The notes beneath the pieces were generated by a model. It was not told the DNA's origin and did not search any database. It saw nothing but the letters and a program-made list of their open reading frames with translations. From an uncultured Methanomicrobiales archaeon (GTDB lineage Archaea > Halobacteriota > Methanomicrobia > Methanomicrobiales > Methanospirillaceae), in NCBI GenBank assembly GCA_949320185.1, contig CASGHK010000009.1, positions 1-32,718 on the forward strand: a stretch of DNA of 32,718 nucleotides, given 5' to 3'. Position numbers and translations under genes: made by a program. Shown piece after piece: positions 1 to 7,748 of this stretch (its first letter is position 1; each line of letters opens with the position of its first letter).

Positions 1-246
1 GCGCTCCCGCGGGCGCCAAACGTCTACGGTGGGTCTGCTCCCTTCCGGGCCTGGACCGGTGCCCGCAGCGACAGGCCGCCGCTCCCTCCGGAGCCTTGGT
101 CCCTGGCCGCCGACCTCGCAGGACAAGGCTTCAACGTCAGGATCCGACGGGAATGACTGGGCCGTGCGCGCCTTCCTCGAACTTCGCCCTCCGCATGCCG
201 ACGGTTTCGGATCACAGGTGACGCCGGACCACCCGGGCTAGTTCCC
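1..246 (-). ncRNA. ffs: Archaeal 7S SRP RNA (partial, 3' end beyond window edge)
   Basis: This is the RNA scaffold of the signal recognition particle, which binds SRP54 and SRP19 to target nascent proteins to the membrane. On the minus strand, the helix 8 SRP54-binding motif CAGGCCCGGAAGGGAGCAG, with its GGAA tetraloop at 43-46, is unmistakable. The 5' domain (about 190-240) has the archaeal form, including GGCGTCACCTGTGATCCGAA, which contributes to the Alu-domain loops. About 246 nt are visible, whereas archaeal SRP RNAs run near 300 nt. The strand that should pair with the 5' start is not in the window, so the 3' end is cut by the left edge. The 5' end near 246 is inferred from a TATA box at 269-275. 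Confidence 0.92.
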
Positions 247-261
247 ATCATTCTTCCCTCC

Positions 262-1257
262 TCATGGGATAAAAACCTCTCCTCCCGCGCAGTTTTGCCA
301 TTTCGCCATGATCCGTGCGAGTCGTGTCGGTTCCTTGTTGAACGGGTCGAGGGCTGCGAGCCGGAGTCCGGGTGGGAGGAGCGGGGGTATGGCCCAGAGG
401 GTTCCATGGCTGACGAGGACCTCCTGCCCGCCATGAGCGGCAGCGACCACCTCCGGCTCGTCGCGGACCGGCCGGTCCCGGAGCTCGCCGAACGACCGAA
501 AGTGCTCGACCCTCTCGATCGAGAGGGATGCGCGGTTCACCTCGAGGTTCAGCCCGGCGAACCACGCCGCTGGCCCCCAGCGGTCGTTGAGAACCACCAT
601 CGGGACGAGGCGAAGGCCGGCCACGAGACCCAGGGTGCCCACTCCGGCGCATGCATCGACGAAGACATCGGGATACACCCGGCCGATCGCCCGATCAGTC
701 GCGGCCACCTTCGGATCGACCGGGCCGGGGGCCTCGATGTGGCAGCTCGAGGCCTGCCGGTAGAGGACGAGCGGCCCGGCGGGCGTGATACGAACCGTGG
801 GATAGACGTCGCACCCGGCGAGGAGGTCGTGGGTCCGTCCGTTCTCCCCCGGGACAAGGCGCCGATCGGCGACCACCCCCTTCAGTTCAGGGACCTCGTC
901 GAGGAGGCGCCGTGCCGATCCGGGGGTTGCATGGGGGGTCTGGAGAACGAGCGATCTCTTCGGAAGGTGAGGAGGACGCCGCAGGGGTGCGAGGGGCGAG
1001 AGGAGGGGGGTGCCGACGGCGGCGAGCGGGGCGTCGGGGCGCAGCTCCCCCTCGTCCACCAGGATTGAGTGAACCGCCGCCATCACCCCGTCCAGCGAGC
1101 GTCGTCCGCAGGTGCACGGCATGGGAACATGGTCGGGCGGACGGCGGGGGTCGAGGAGAGAGGGGCGGCAGGCGCGGCAGGGGGCGAATCGCTCGGAGAG
1201 GGCGCCGAGAACGGTCTCGGCCAATGGGAGTTCCTGGCCGCAGACCGGGCATCGCAT
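262..1257 (-). CDS. Zinc-ribbon and SAM-methyltransferase-like protein, function unknown
   Basis: This is a protein of about 331 aa. The N-terminal part carries cysteine pairs typical of a zinc ribbon (C3/C6, C27/C30, then C48/C50). The C-terminal half has a Rossmann methyltransferase motif I, VDACAGVGTLGL (about residues 200-211), followed by a likely acidic SAM-ribose residue in VVLND (about 221-225). The usual NPPY or DPPY is replaced by LDPFNKEP (about 303-310). I recognise no characterised family; an RNA methylase-like role is an inference. I chose the ATG at 1257, directly before the first CxxC. An in-frame GTG at 1272 would add five residues, and neither start has a clear ribosome binding site. 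It is co-directional with two upstream tRNA genes and ends 15 bases before the SRP RNA. Confidence 0.75.
   Translation of the reverse strand: MRCPVCGQELPLAETVLGALSERFAPCRACRPSLLDPRRPPDHVPMPCTCGRRSLDGVMAAVHSILVDEGELRPDAPLAAVGTPLLSPLAPLRRPPHLPKRSLVLQTPHATPGSARRLLDEVPELKGVVADRRLVPGENGRTHDLLAGCDVYPTVRITPAGPLVLYRQASSCHIEAPGPVDPKVAATDRAIGRVYPDVFVDACAGVGTLGLVAGLRLVPMVVLNDRWGPAAWFAGLNLEVNRASLSIERVEHFRSFGELRDRPVRDEPEVVAAAHGGQEVLVSHGTLWAIPPLLPPGLRLAALDPFNKEPTRLARIMAKWQNCAGGEVFIP
269..275 (-). promoter_or_regulatory. TATA box of the SRP RNA gene
   Basis: TTTTTAT on the minus strand is centred about 26 bases upstream of the inferred SRP RNA start. It lies inside the last codons (Val-Phe-Ile) of the upstream methylase-like gene, which stops at 262. 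Confidence 0.6.
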
Positions 1258-1308
1258 GGACGAGGGATGCACCCGGTGCGGTGATAGTCCTTTTCAATTG
1301 ATCCGGGA

Positions 1309-1383
1309 TGGGCCCGATGCGATTCGAACGCATGACCGCCCGGTTATGAGCCGGGCGCTCTGACCAGACTAAGCTACGGGCCC
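1309..1383 (-). tRNA. tRNA-Ile2 (anticodon CAU), target of TiaS
   Basis: This is a 75-nt cloverleaf with acceptor GGGCCCG/CGGGCCC, discriminator A, T arm with TTCGAAT and anticodon stem CCCGG/CCGGG. The anticodon CAU sits at 1346-1348. No CCA is encoded. CAU can be initiator Met, elongator Met or Ile2. The GGGCCCG acceptor with GTAGCTTAGTCTGGT in the D arm resembles archaeal tRNA-Ile2 as I remember it, where C34 becomes agmatidine and reads AUA. The modifying enzyme TiaS is encoded at 23456-24718. Elongator tRNA-Met is the alternative. Confidence 0.85.
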
Positions 1384-1411
1384 GAACGGCGGAAAAGATC
1401 CGCATTGCAGG

Positions 1412-1418
1412 TATATAA
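1412..1418 (-). promoter_or_regulatory. TATA box of tRNA-Ile2
   Basis: TTATATA on the minus strand is centred about 31 bases upstream of the mature tRNA 5' end, so transcription would start within a few bases of the tRNA. Confidence 0.65.
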
Positions 1419-1520
1419 TCGTCGTGCCGGCCCGGCATGGAGGCAACGACGGCACAGGCACCATGTGAGGTGATCGGAACCCCGCTGCACAAGAAAAGCC
1501 GAAGGGTTTGAGGATTGAGA

Positions 1521-1593
1521 CGCCGCCAACAGGACTCGAACCTGTGGCATGCTGGTTAACAGCCAGCCACTCTACCAACTGAGTTATGGCGGC
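1521..1593 (-). tRNA. tRNA-Asn (anticodon GUU)
   Basis: This is a 73-nt cloverleaf with acceptor GCCGCCA/TGGCGGC and discriminator G. The D arm holds AACTCAGTTGGTAGAG, the anticodon loop is CTGTTAA with GUU at 1558-1560, and the T loop is GTTCGAGTC. No intron is visible and CCA is not encoded. A separate TATA-like element (about 1626-1632) and the TATA between the two tRNAs suggest independent transcription. Confidence 0.95.
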
Positions 1594-1625
1594 TCAGGTG
1601 TCTTCTAAAGTTGCCCGGATTTCTT

Positions 1626-1632
1626 AATAAAA
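1626..1632 (-). promoter_or_regulatory. TATA box of tRNA-Asn
   Basis: TTTTATT on the minus strand lies about 35 bases upstream of the tRNA-Asn 5' end. It is in an AT-rich patch that contrasts with the GC-rich surroundings. Confidence 0.55.
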
Positions 1633-1718
1633 GTAGCGGAACAGGCGCGGTAAGACCCTTGTTTCCTTGGCAGAGACAATGGATTCATCTGGTATGACGC
1701 AGAGAGAATGAAGTGCCG

Positions 1719-1738
1719 TGGGAGCTCTGGAGCTCCCA
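1719..1738. promoter_or_regulatory. Perfect 9-bp inverted repeat before the histidine kinase gene
   Basis: TGGGAGCTC and GAGCTCCCA are separated by two bases. The repeat ends 16 bases before the ATG chosen for the kinase at 1755. It could be an operator for a dimeric regulator or an RNA hairpin in the leader. If translation instead began at the GTG at 1713, the repeat would be coding. Confidence 0.5.
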
Positions 1739-1754
1739 TCGAACTGGCTGCCTG

Positions 1755-4352
1755 ATGAAACTCGTCCACCAGGTTGCGGTGATGATCGCCGCCCTGCTCC
1801 TGCTCCTGATTGGGTCTCTGGGTCTCACCTCGTCCATTCTGATCGACGGGGAGTACCGCATCCTCGAGCAGCACGATGTGCTGCGGGAGCTCCACCGGGG
1901 TGGGGCGGCCATGGATGTCAGTCGGGAGGCCCTGGTGGTCGGCGTCCGCGACTGGGCGTTCTGGGACGACACCTATCACTTCTCGCGCGGGGAATTTCCT
2001 GAATACGTCGAGCGCAACCTGATGCCCGAGACCTACGAGAACCTCGATATCGATTGGTTCCTCTTCTTCGCCCCCGACGGTTCGCTTCTGTACAGCCAGG
2101 GGGTGAACAGAACGTCGCTGGAGTTCGAGAGCGCCTCATCCGATCTCCTCCGGGCTATCAACTCCACTGGTCTTGCGGCACGGGCGCTCTCCGCTACCGA
2201 ACCGATCGACGGGGTGGTCCTGGTCCAGGACCAGCCGGTGATGGTCGTCGCAGCGCCGATCCTGACCAGCACCTTCGAGGGGCCTCCGGCGGGGACGCTC
2301 GTCCTGGCCCGCGTCCTCGACGATGAACGGATGGGCGCCGTCAGCTCGCTTGTCGGACTGCCGGTGTCCATCGCGCTCCCCCCGCTCCCCGATGGTGAGG
2401 GATCGGTCGTCATGGCGGATGGAGAGGCCCTGCTCGTGCCCGAGAACGCCTCTTTCGTCTCCGGGTACTCCCGGATAACCGACCTCGAGGGGCGTGACTT
2501 CTGGCTCCGCCTCGTGCTCCCGCGGACGGTTATGGCAGGTGGCGAGCGGGCCAGGACCGTCTTCTTCGGCGCGATCGTGCTGATGGTCCTTCTCTTCGGT
2601 CTCGTCGCGCTGATCGTGACCGACCGGTTCTATCTCCGGCGGATCCGGACGATTACGAACTCGGTCGACACGATCGGTCGGAACCCGGGCACTGCCCGGA
2701 TCCCTGCCCTTTCAGGTGACGACGAGTTGACCTCTCTCGGCGCCTCGATCAACGGGATGCTCGATGACCTCCTGGGGTTCCACGAACGGCTTGCGGAGAG
2801 CGAGGACCGGTTCCGCGCCGTGGTCGAGGACCAGACCGAGCTGATCTGCCGGACCGGTCCCGACCGTTCCGTCACCTTCGCGAACCGGGCCTTTCTCAGT
2901 CTCGTCGACCTCCCGGATGGGATTGAGGGGCATAGGCTCGATGAACTGCTGCCCGCGCCCCTCGCAGGTGAACTGGGCGAGGCGATCCGGTCGACATCCC
3001 CCGACCGCCCCCCGGTCGAGATCGAGATGACGGTCCCCGACGGCTCGGGCTCGCGCCGCGTCGCGTGGACCGTGCGCGCCCTCGGCGGCGGGGTGCACCA
3101 GCTCGTCGGGCGGGACGTGACCGAACAGTACAAGGTGCTGGCCGAGCTCCGGCGCTACCGCGACGAGCTCGAGGGCCTGGTTGCCGAACGAACGGCCGAG
3201 TGCATGGCGATGCACGACCGACTCGCCGCTTCGGAGCGGCTTGAGGCGCTCGGGGTGCTGGCCGGCGGGATCGCGCATGACTTCAACAACCTGACTGCGG
3301 CGGCAATGGGCAACCTCGAACTGGCGCGCGCCCGGCTCCCACCCGACGAGCCGGTGCAGGAGCGGCTCGACGAGCTGGGGCGGCAGCTGGAACGATCGAC
3401 CTCCCTGACCACGCAGCTCCTGACCTTCGCACAGGGCGGTTCGCCGGTGAAACGGGCCCTGCAGCTCTCCGATGTCGTCTCGGAGGCGGCGGAGTTCGTC
3501 TGCCATGGTACAGGGGTCCGGTGCCTCGTCTCGTCACCTGGGGACCTCTGGACGGTCGAGGCGGACCCGGGCCAGATCTCCCACGTGGTCTCGAACCTGG
3601 TCCTGAACGCCGTCCAGGCGATGGATAATCGGGGCCAGGTCGACGTCCGGCTCTCGAACGTCGTCCTTGATGGAGGTGAGGGATTGCCGCTCCCTGCGGG
3701 TCCCTACGTCCGGTGTGAGGTCCGGGATCACGGGCCAGGCGTGCCCCCAGAACTCCTCACACGGATCTTCGAACCGTTCTTCACTACGCGCCCGAAGGGG
3801 ACGGGGCTCGGCCTCTCGGCCTCGTTCTCGATCGTTCGACGGCACAGTGGGTTCCTCGCCTGCGAAACGCCGCCGGGTGGCGGGGCGTCTTTCGTCATCC
3901 TCCTGCCGGCCCACCCTGATATCCGCCCGGCAGCCCCTGCGGCGGAGCCGATACTCCCGGTGCCGACTGTCACCGACGCCCGGGTGCTGCTGATGGACGA
4001 CGAACCGGCCATACGCGAGGTGACCGGGATGATGCTCCGGATGAACGGATATCGGGTAGCGTGCGCGGCGGACGGCGAGGAGGCACTGGAACTCTACCGC
4101 GCCGCCCGGGACGCCGGTGAACCGTTCGACCTGGTGATCATGGACCTGACGGTGCCGGGCGGGATGGGGGGCGTCGAAGCGATGGAGAGGCTGCTCGCCC
4201 TCGACCCCTCGGTGAGGGCAATCGTCTCCTCGGGCTACTCGAACGACCCGGTGATGTCCGACCACGCGGCCCGTGGATTCGTGGGCGTCCTCCCGAAACC
4301 GTACCGGCTCAGCCAGCTCCTGGACGCGGTCAGGTCGGCCCTGGCCACCTGA
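1755..4352 (+). CDS. CHASE4-HAMP-PAS hybrid sensor histidine kinase with C-terminal receiver
   Basis: This is a membrane sensor kinase of 865 aa. A first transmembrane helix (about 7-30) is followed by an extracytoplasmic CHASE4 domain (about 35-255; note DWAFWDDTYHF). A second helix (about 268-290), HAMP (to about 345), PAS (about 350-460) and a short coiled linker come next. The kinase core has phospho-acceptor H508 in GGIAHDFNNL, N box near N618, and G boxes DHGPGVP and GTGLGLS. A receiver domain (about 742-865) has D748/D749, phospho-accepting D797 and K848. The ATG at 1755 begins directly with the hydrophobic helix; a GTG at 1713 would add 14 polar residues. No partner regulator adjoins it. 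It probably passes phosphate internally to its own receiver; the ligand is unknown. Confidence 0.93.
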   Translation: MKLVHQVAVMIAALLLLLIGSLGLTSSILIDGEYRILEQHDVLRELHRGGAAMDVSREALVVGVRDWAFWDDTYHFSRGEFPEYVERNLMPETYENLDIDWFLFFAPDGSLLYSQGVNRTSLEFESASSDLLRAINSTGLAARALSATEPIDGVVLVQDQPVMVVAAPILTSTFEGPPAGTLVLARVLDDERMGAVSSLVGLPVSIALPPLPDGEGSVVMADGEALLVPENASFVSGYSRITDLEGRDFWLRLVLPRTVMAGGERARTVFFGAIVLMVLLFGLVALIVTDRFYLRRIRTITNSVDTIGRNPGTARIPALSGDDELTSLGASINGMLDDLLGFHERLAESEDRFRAVVEDQTELICRTGPDRSVTFANRAFLSLVDLPDGIEGHRLDELLPAPLAGELGEAIRSTSPDRPPVEIEMTVPDGSGSRRVAWTVRALGGGVHQLVGRDVTEQYKVLAELRRYRDELEGLVAERTAECMAMHDRLAASERLEALGVLAGGIAHDFNNLTAAAMGNLELARARLPPDEPVQERLDELGRQLERSTSLTTQLLTFAQGGSPVKRALQLSDVVSEAAEFVCHGTGVRCLVSSPGDLWTVEADPGQISHVVSNLVLNAVQAMDNRGQVDVRLSNVVLDGGEGLPLPAGPYVRCEVRDHGPGVPPELLTRIFEPFFTTRPKGTGLGLSASFSIVRRHSGFLACETPPGGGASFVILLPAHPDIRPAAPAAEPILPVPTVTDARVLLMDDEPAIREVTGMMLRMNGYRVACAADGEEALELYRAARDAGEPFDLVIMDLTVPGGMGGVEAMERLLALDPSVRAIVSSGYSNDPVMSDHAARGFVGVLPKPYRLSQLLDAVRSALAT

Positions 4353-4359
4353 GGCGCGG

Positions 4360-4680
4360 CTACCGACTCCGGATCGCCTGGAGGAGCGTGATCAGGTGCT
4401 CGATCTCCTCGTCCATGCTCGTCAGCAGCGTATCGGTCCGTGGGGTCGCGACCGCCCCTGCCGGCGAGGCAGCGATATACCCCTGCGCCTCCAGGACATG
4501 CAGCGAATAGCGGACCCGGTGAACGGGCTCGTCCAGGAGCTCCGAGAGCTTCAGGATGCCGATGGGCTGGAATCCTTTCACCGCTCTGGCCACCTCGATG
4601 TGGCGAGCGAGCAGTTCGATCTCGCTCCGCATCTTTCCGAGGAGATCGTTCTCGGGGTTCAGGGCTGGGCCATCAACCAT
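4360..4680 (-). CDS. Winged-helix DNA-binding protein
   Basis: This small protein of 106 aa has one predicted winged helix (about 28-78). The pattern GILKLSELLDEPVHRVRYSL reads as a helix-turn-helix, followed by LEAQGYIAASPAGAVAT as the wing. The C-terminal 25 residues (EEIEHLITLLQAIRSR) look like an amphipathic dimerisation helix. This is typical of small archaeal MarR/PadR-like regulators, but I cannot name the family. Its start lies inside the 3' end of the upstream membrane-protein gene (22-base overlap), so the two are very likely co-translated. It converges on the kinase gene with a gap of seven bases. Confidence 0.75.
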   Translation of the reverse strand: MVDGPALNPENDLLGKMRSEIELLARHIEVARAVKGFQPIGILKLSELLDEPVHRVRYSLHVLEAQGYIAASPAGAVATPRTDTLLTSMDEEIEHLITLLQAIRSR

Positions 4681-4883
4681 GCCTTCTCCTTTCTATACAA
4701 CCGCACAAAGACCAGAGCGAGCACCGAGGCGGCGATCACGAGCGCGGCAAAGAGCGGGAGTGCGAACCCGCCACCCTTGAAGAGGGCCATCACCGCGAGG
4801 GCGTAGAGGAGGATGACCACGTTCAGGAGCAGGGTGAGCTTGTAGAACTTCCACTTGAAGCGCTCCTTCGTCGCATCGTCCAT
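4659..4883 (-). CDS. Small membrane protein with two predicted helices
   Basis: About 74 aa: a polar, basic N-terminus (MDDATKERFKWKFYKL), then two hydrophobic segments (about 17-36 and 42-62) and a basic tail. I chose the ATG at 4883 because upstream in-frame sequence to 4949 looks non-coding. It overlaps the start of the winged-helix gene by 22 bases. Pairs of a small integral membrane protein with a small HTH regulator are common in archaea and often mean that the regulator controls its own operon. The function is not recognisable. Confidence 0.65.
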   Translation of the reverse strand: MDDATKERFKWKFYKLTLLLNVVILLYALAVMALFKGGGFALPLFAALVIAASVLALVFVRLYRKEKAWLMAQP

Positions 4884-5045
4884 GATCGAGTATCTGCGCC
4901 ATGGAAGAAGAAGGTGACCGTACCGATGGACTGGCCAGCCCCGGATCACCCGGGGTGGGCTCCTGGGTCGTCCACCTGCCCGCCTGACTCGATTCCGAGG
5001 GTATTATCAATCCCCCCCACCCACCATCCGCCGGAGACGAACCGG

Positions 5046-5546
5046 ATGGCAGCACGAATCCTGGTAGCATACACGACGAAGTACGGGTCGACCGCTGGCG
5101 TGGCCGACGCGATCGCCCGCGAGCTCGCGGCCGCCGGGCTCGAGGCCCGGGCAGTGGAACAGAAGGAGGTCACCTCGATCGAGGGCTACGACGGCGTCGT
5201 GCTGGGGGCGCCGATCTACATGGGCAAGCCCCTCGACCTCGCCCCGTTTGTCGCCCGCCATGCCGCGGCGCTCTCCCGGATGCCTGTCGGGGCGTTCGCT
5301 GTCGGTCTCACCCCCGTCAATCCGAAGGCCGGCCAGCTCGAGCAGGTCCGTGCGGCCCTCTCGAGCGCCCTCGCCCCGCTTGAACCCGTCGCCGCGACGG
5401 TCTTCGCGGGTGCGCTCGATACCTCGAAGATGGGCCTCGCCGACCGGACCGTAGTCCGCCTGATCGGGTCGCCCACCGGTGACCACCGGGACTGGGAGGC
5501 GATCGCCTCCTGGGCCCGTGAGCTCGTCCCCCTGCTCGGGGCGTAA
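5046..5546 (+). CDS. Flavodoxin-domain protein (HemG-like)
   Basis: This protein of 166 aa has a flavodoxin fold that should bind FMN and carry electrons. The phosphate-binding loop is near the N-terminus (VAYTTKYGSTAGVADAIA, about 7-24), and further FMN-site segments are GAPIYMGK and the Thr-Pro-rich loop near residue 98. It resembles the flavodoxin-domain family that includes menaquinone-dependent protoporphyrinogen oxidase HemG, but such proteins in methanogens need not act on porphyrins. The ATG at 5046 has GGAGA about nine bases upstream, which decides the start. It is transcribed divergently from the membrane-protein pair and appears monocistronic. Confidence 0.88.
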   Translation: MAARILVAYTTKYGSTAGVADAIARELAAAGLEARAVEQKEVTSIEGYDGVVLGAPIYMGKPLDLAPFVARHAAALSRMPVGAFAVGLTPVNPKAGQLEQVRAALSSALAPLEPVAATVFAGALDTSKMGLADRTVVRLIGSPTGDHRDWEAIASWARELVPLLGA

Positions 5547-5697
5547 AGAGGCCCTTCAGGCCCCCCCGCCCGTTGAAACACCGTTGAAGCGTTTGAGAGA
5601 AAAGGATGGATGAGGGGCGGGAACGGGCGGGCGCCCTTGTCGGCCAGTCTGACGCTACGTAAACCTACTTCAACCTGGGGCTCCCAGTACTCCCCCG

Positions 5698-6828
5698 ATG
5701 GACCAGCTGGACCAGGCGATTCTGTCGAACGGGGCCGCTGCCTACGTCGGGTACGCATCCTCGATCGATCCGGATATGCGCTACCTGACCCGGTTCCAGA
5801 CAACCGATCCCGTCCTCTTCCTGAAGCGGCCGGGCGAGCGGGGCCTGGTCGTCGTCTCGCAGATGGAGTACGCCCGGGCCGCCTCTGAGTCGACCTTCTC
5901 CCCCCTGACGCGGGGCGAGGCCGGTCTCTTCACCCACTGGAAGGACCCTTCGGACCGCTGGGCCGCCATGGCGGCGGCGATAGCCGGGCTGGCGAAGGGG
6001 GATGTGCTGGTGCCTCCGTCCTTCCCCATCGCTCTCGCTCGTGGGCTCGAGAGCCACTGCAGGGTGATCGTCGACGATGGGACGATCCAGCGACTGCGGG
6101 CGGTGAAGGTCCCGGGAGAGGTGCAGGAGATCCGCTCGGTGCAGCGGGCGAACGAGGCAGCGATGGCGGCAGCGATCGGCCTGATCCGTGCCGCCGAGGT
6201 CCGCGACGGCCTCCTTGTCCTCGGTGGTGAGGCACTGACCGCCGAGCGGGTCCGTGCCGAGTGCCACGTGACCCTTCTCGCGCACGGATGCCGCGCGGCC
6301 GACACGATCGTCGCGTGCGGCGAACAGTCGGCCCTGCCTCACCTGCGGGGGACGGGTCCGCTCGCAGCTGACGAGCCGATCGTGATCGACATCTTCCCCG
6401 AGGACGAGCTCTCGGGGTACTTCGCCGACATGACGCGGACGGTCGTGAAGGGTGAGCCCTCTCCAGAGGTCCGCAGTATGTTCGTGGCAGTTCGCGATGC
6501 CAAAGCGCTCGCGCTCTCCCGAATCCGGGCCGGTGCCTCCGGGGCGGAGGTCCACCAGGCGGTCGTCGACCACTTCGCCGCTCAGGGATACGCGACCGAA
6601 GGGCAGGCCGGCTTCACCCACAACCTCGGGCACGGGGTCGGGCTGGAGGTCCACGAACTTCCCACGCTCGGACCAGTGGGGGGTCCTCTCGAGGCAGGGA
6701 ATGTGGTCACCGTCGAACCCGGGCTCTATCTCCCCGGCGTCGGTGGTGTCCGTCTCGAGGATATGGGGCTCGTCACCGCGGACGGGTTCGAGAACTTCAC
6801 GCGGTTCGATGAGGAGCTGGTCCTGTGA
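5698..6828 (+). CDS. M24 metallopeptidase, Xaa-Pro dipeptidase/aminopeptidase type
   Basis: A 376-aa cytoplasmic pita-bread peptidase that should release N-terminal residues ahead of proline. The N-terminal creatinase-like domain (about 1-140) is followed by the catalytic domain. All five dinuclear-metal ligands are visible: D231 (VIDIF), D244 (FADMTRT), H312 (GHGVGLEVHE), E340 (TVEPG) and E354 (RLED). Length is typical of archaeal Xaa-Pro peptidases. It overlaps the next gene, also an M24 peptidase, by four bases (GTGA), so the two should be translationally coupled. The two enzymes could act in series on protein N-termini or peptides. Confidence 0.92.
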   Translation: MDQLDQAILSNGAAAYVGYASSIDPDMRYLTRFQTTDPVLFLKRPGERGLVVVSQMEYARAASESTFSPLTRGEAGLFTHWKDPSDRWAAMAAAIAGLAKGDVLVPPSFPIALARGLESHCRVIVDDGTIQRLRAVKVPGEVQEIRSVQRANEAAMAAAIGLIRAAEVRDGLLVLGGEALTAERVRAECHVTLLAHGCRAADTIVACGEQSALPHLRGTGPLAADEPIVIDIFPEDELSGYFADMTRTVVKGEPSPEVRSMFVAVRDAKALALSRIRAGASGAEVHQAVVDHFAAQGYATEGQAGFTHNLGHGVGLEVHELPTLGPVGGPLEAGNVVTVEPGLYLPGVGGVRLEDMGLVTADGFENFTRFDEELVL

Positions 6829-7700
6829 ACGACGATGTCCTCGACCAGTACCGTGAAGCGGGCCGGATCGCGAACCGAATCCTCTCCGCCGGGGCGTCCA
6901 TGGTGCGACCCGGCGCCGGCGTCCTCGAGACCGTCGACGCGCTGGAGGCGATGGTCCTCGAGGCCGACGCCGGCCTCGCCTTTCCGCTGAACTGTTCGTT
7001 CAACGAGGCGGCCGCGCACGATACCGCTTCGGAGGACGACGAGCGGCTCTTTTCGCCGGGTGACCTGGTCAAGCTCGACCTCGGCGTCCACCTCGACGGC
7101 TATGTCGCGGACACCGCGGTTACGATCGACCTCGGGGACCACGCAGAACTGGTCCGAGCCTCACGAGCCGCCCTCGATGCCGCGATCGCGCTCGCCCAGC
7201 CCGGCGTCACGACGGGCGAGCTCGGAGCGGCGATCCAGGCCGCGATCGAGGGGCACGGCTTCCGGCCGGTCGCGAACCTGACAGGTCACGGCCTGAACCA
7301 GTTCCTCCTCCACGGGCCGCCGAGCGTCCCGAACGTCGGCCACCCGGGAGGTATGCCGCTCCAGGAGGGGCAGGTCGTCGCGATCGAGCCGTTCGCCTCG
7401 ACCGGCTCAGGCTTTGTCTCCGAAGCCGCGCGTGTCGAGATCTACGGGCAGGTCGCGGTCCGTCCTACCCGCCTCCCGAGCACACGGCGACTGCTCGAGC
7501 TCGTCCGGGAGCGCCGGGGGATGCCGTTCTCCCGCCGCTGGCTCGACGTGCCGAAACGGGAAGTTGCCCTCGCGAACCTTGTGAAACAGGGGATCGTCCG
7601 GACCTATCCGGTGCTTCACGATCTCCCCGGCTCGTTCGTCTCCCAGGCGGAGCATACGCTCGTCATCCTGGAGGACGGGTGCCTGGTCACCACGGCATGA
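6825..7700 (+). CDS. map: Type II methionine aminopeptidase
   Basis: This 291-aa enzyme removes the initiator methionine from new proteins. Metal and catalytic residues sit where archaeal type II enzymes have them: H65 (EAAAHDT), D85, D96, H155 (LTGHGLNQF), E188 (AIEPF) and E277 (QAEHT). The insert of about 60 residues between the last two glutamates is the type II helical subdomain. Start is GTG at 6825, overlapping the stop of the upstream peptidase in GTGA. The segment NCSFNEAAAHDTASEDD is a little divergent from the usual archaeal form, but no ligand is lost. Confidence 0.93.
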   Translation: MNDDVLDQYREAGRIANRILSAGASMVRPGAGVLETVDALEAMVLEADAGLAFPLNCSFNEAAAHDTASEDDERLFSPGDLVKLDLGVHLDGYVADTAVTIDLGDHAELVRASRAALDAAIALAQPGVTTGELGAAIQAAIEGHGFRPVANLTGHGLNQFLLHGPPSVPNVGHPGGMPLQEGQVVAIEPFASTGSGFVSEAARVEIYGQVAVRPTRLPSTRRLLELVRERRGMPFSRRWLDVPKREVALANLVKQGIVRTYPVLHDLPGSFVSQAEHTLVILEDGCLVTTA

Positions 7701-7748
7701 ACCATACGCTTATCGACTGATAAACCGCAAAGATCAGGTTACGCATCC

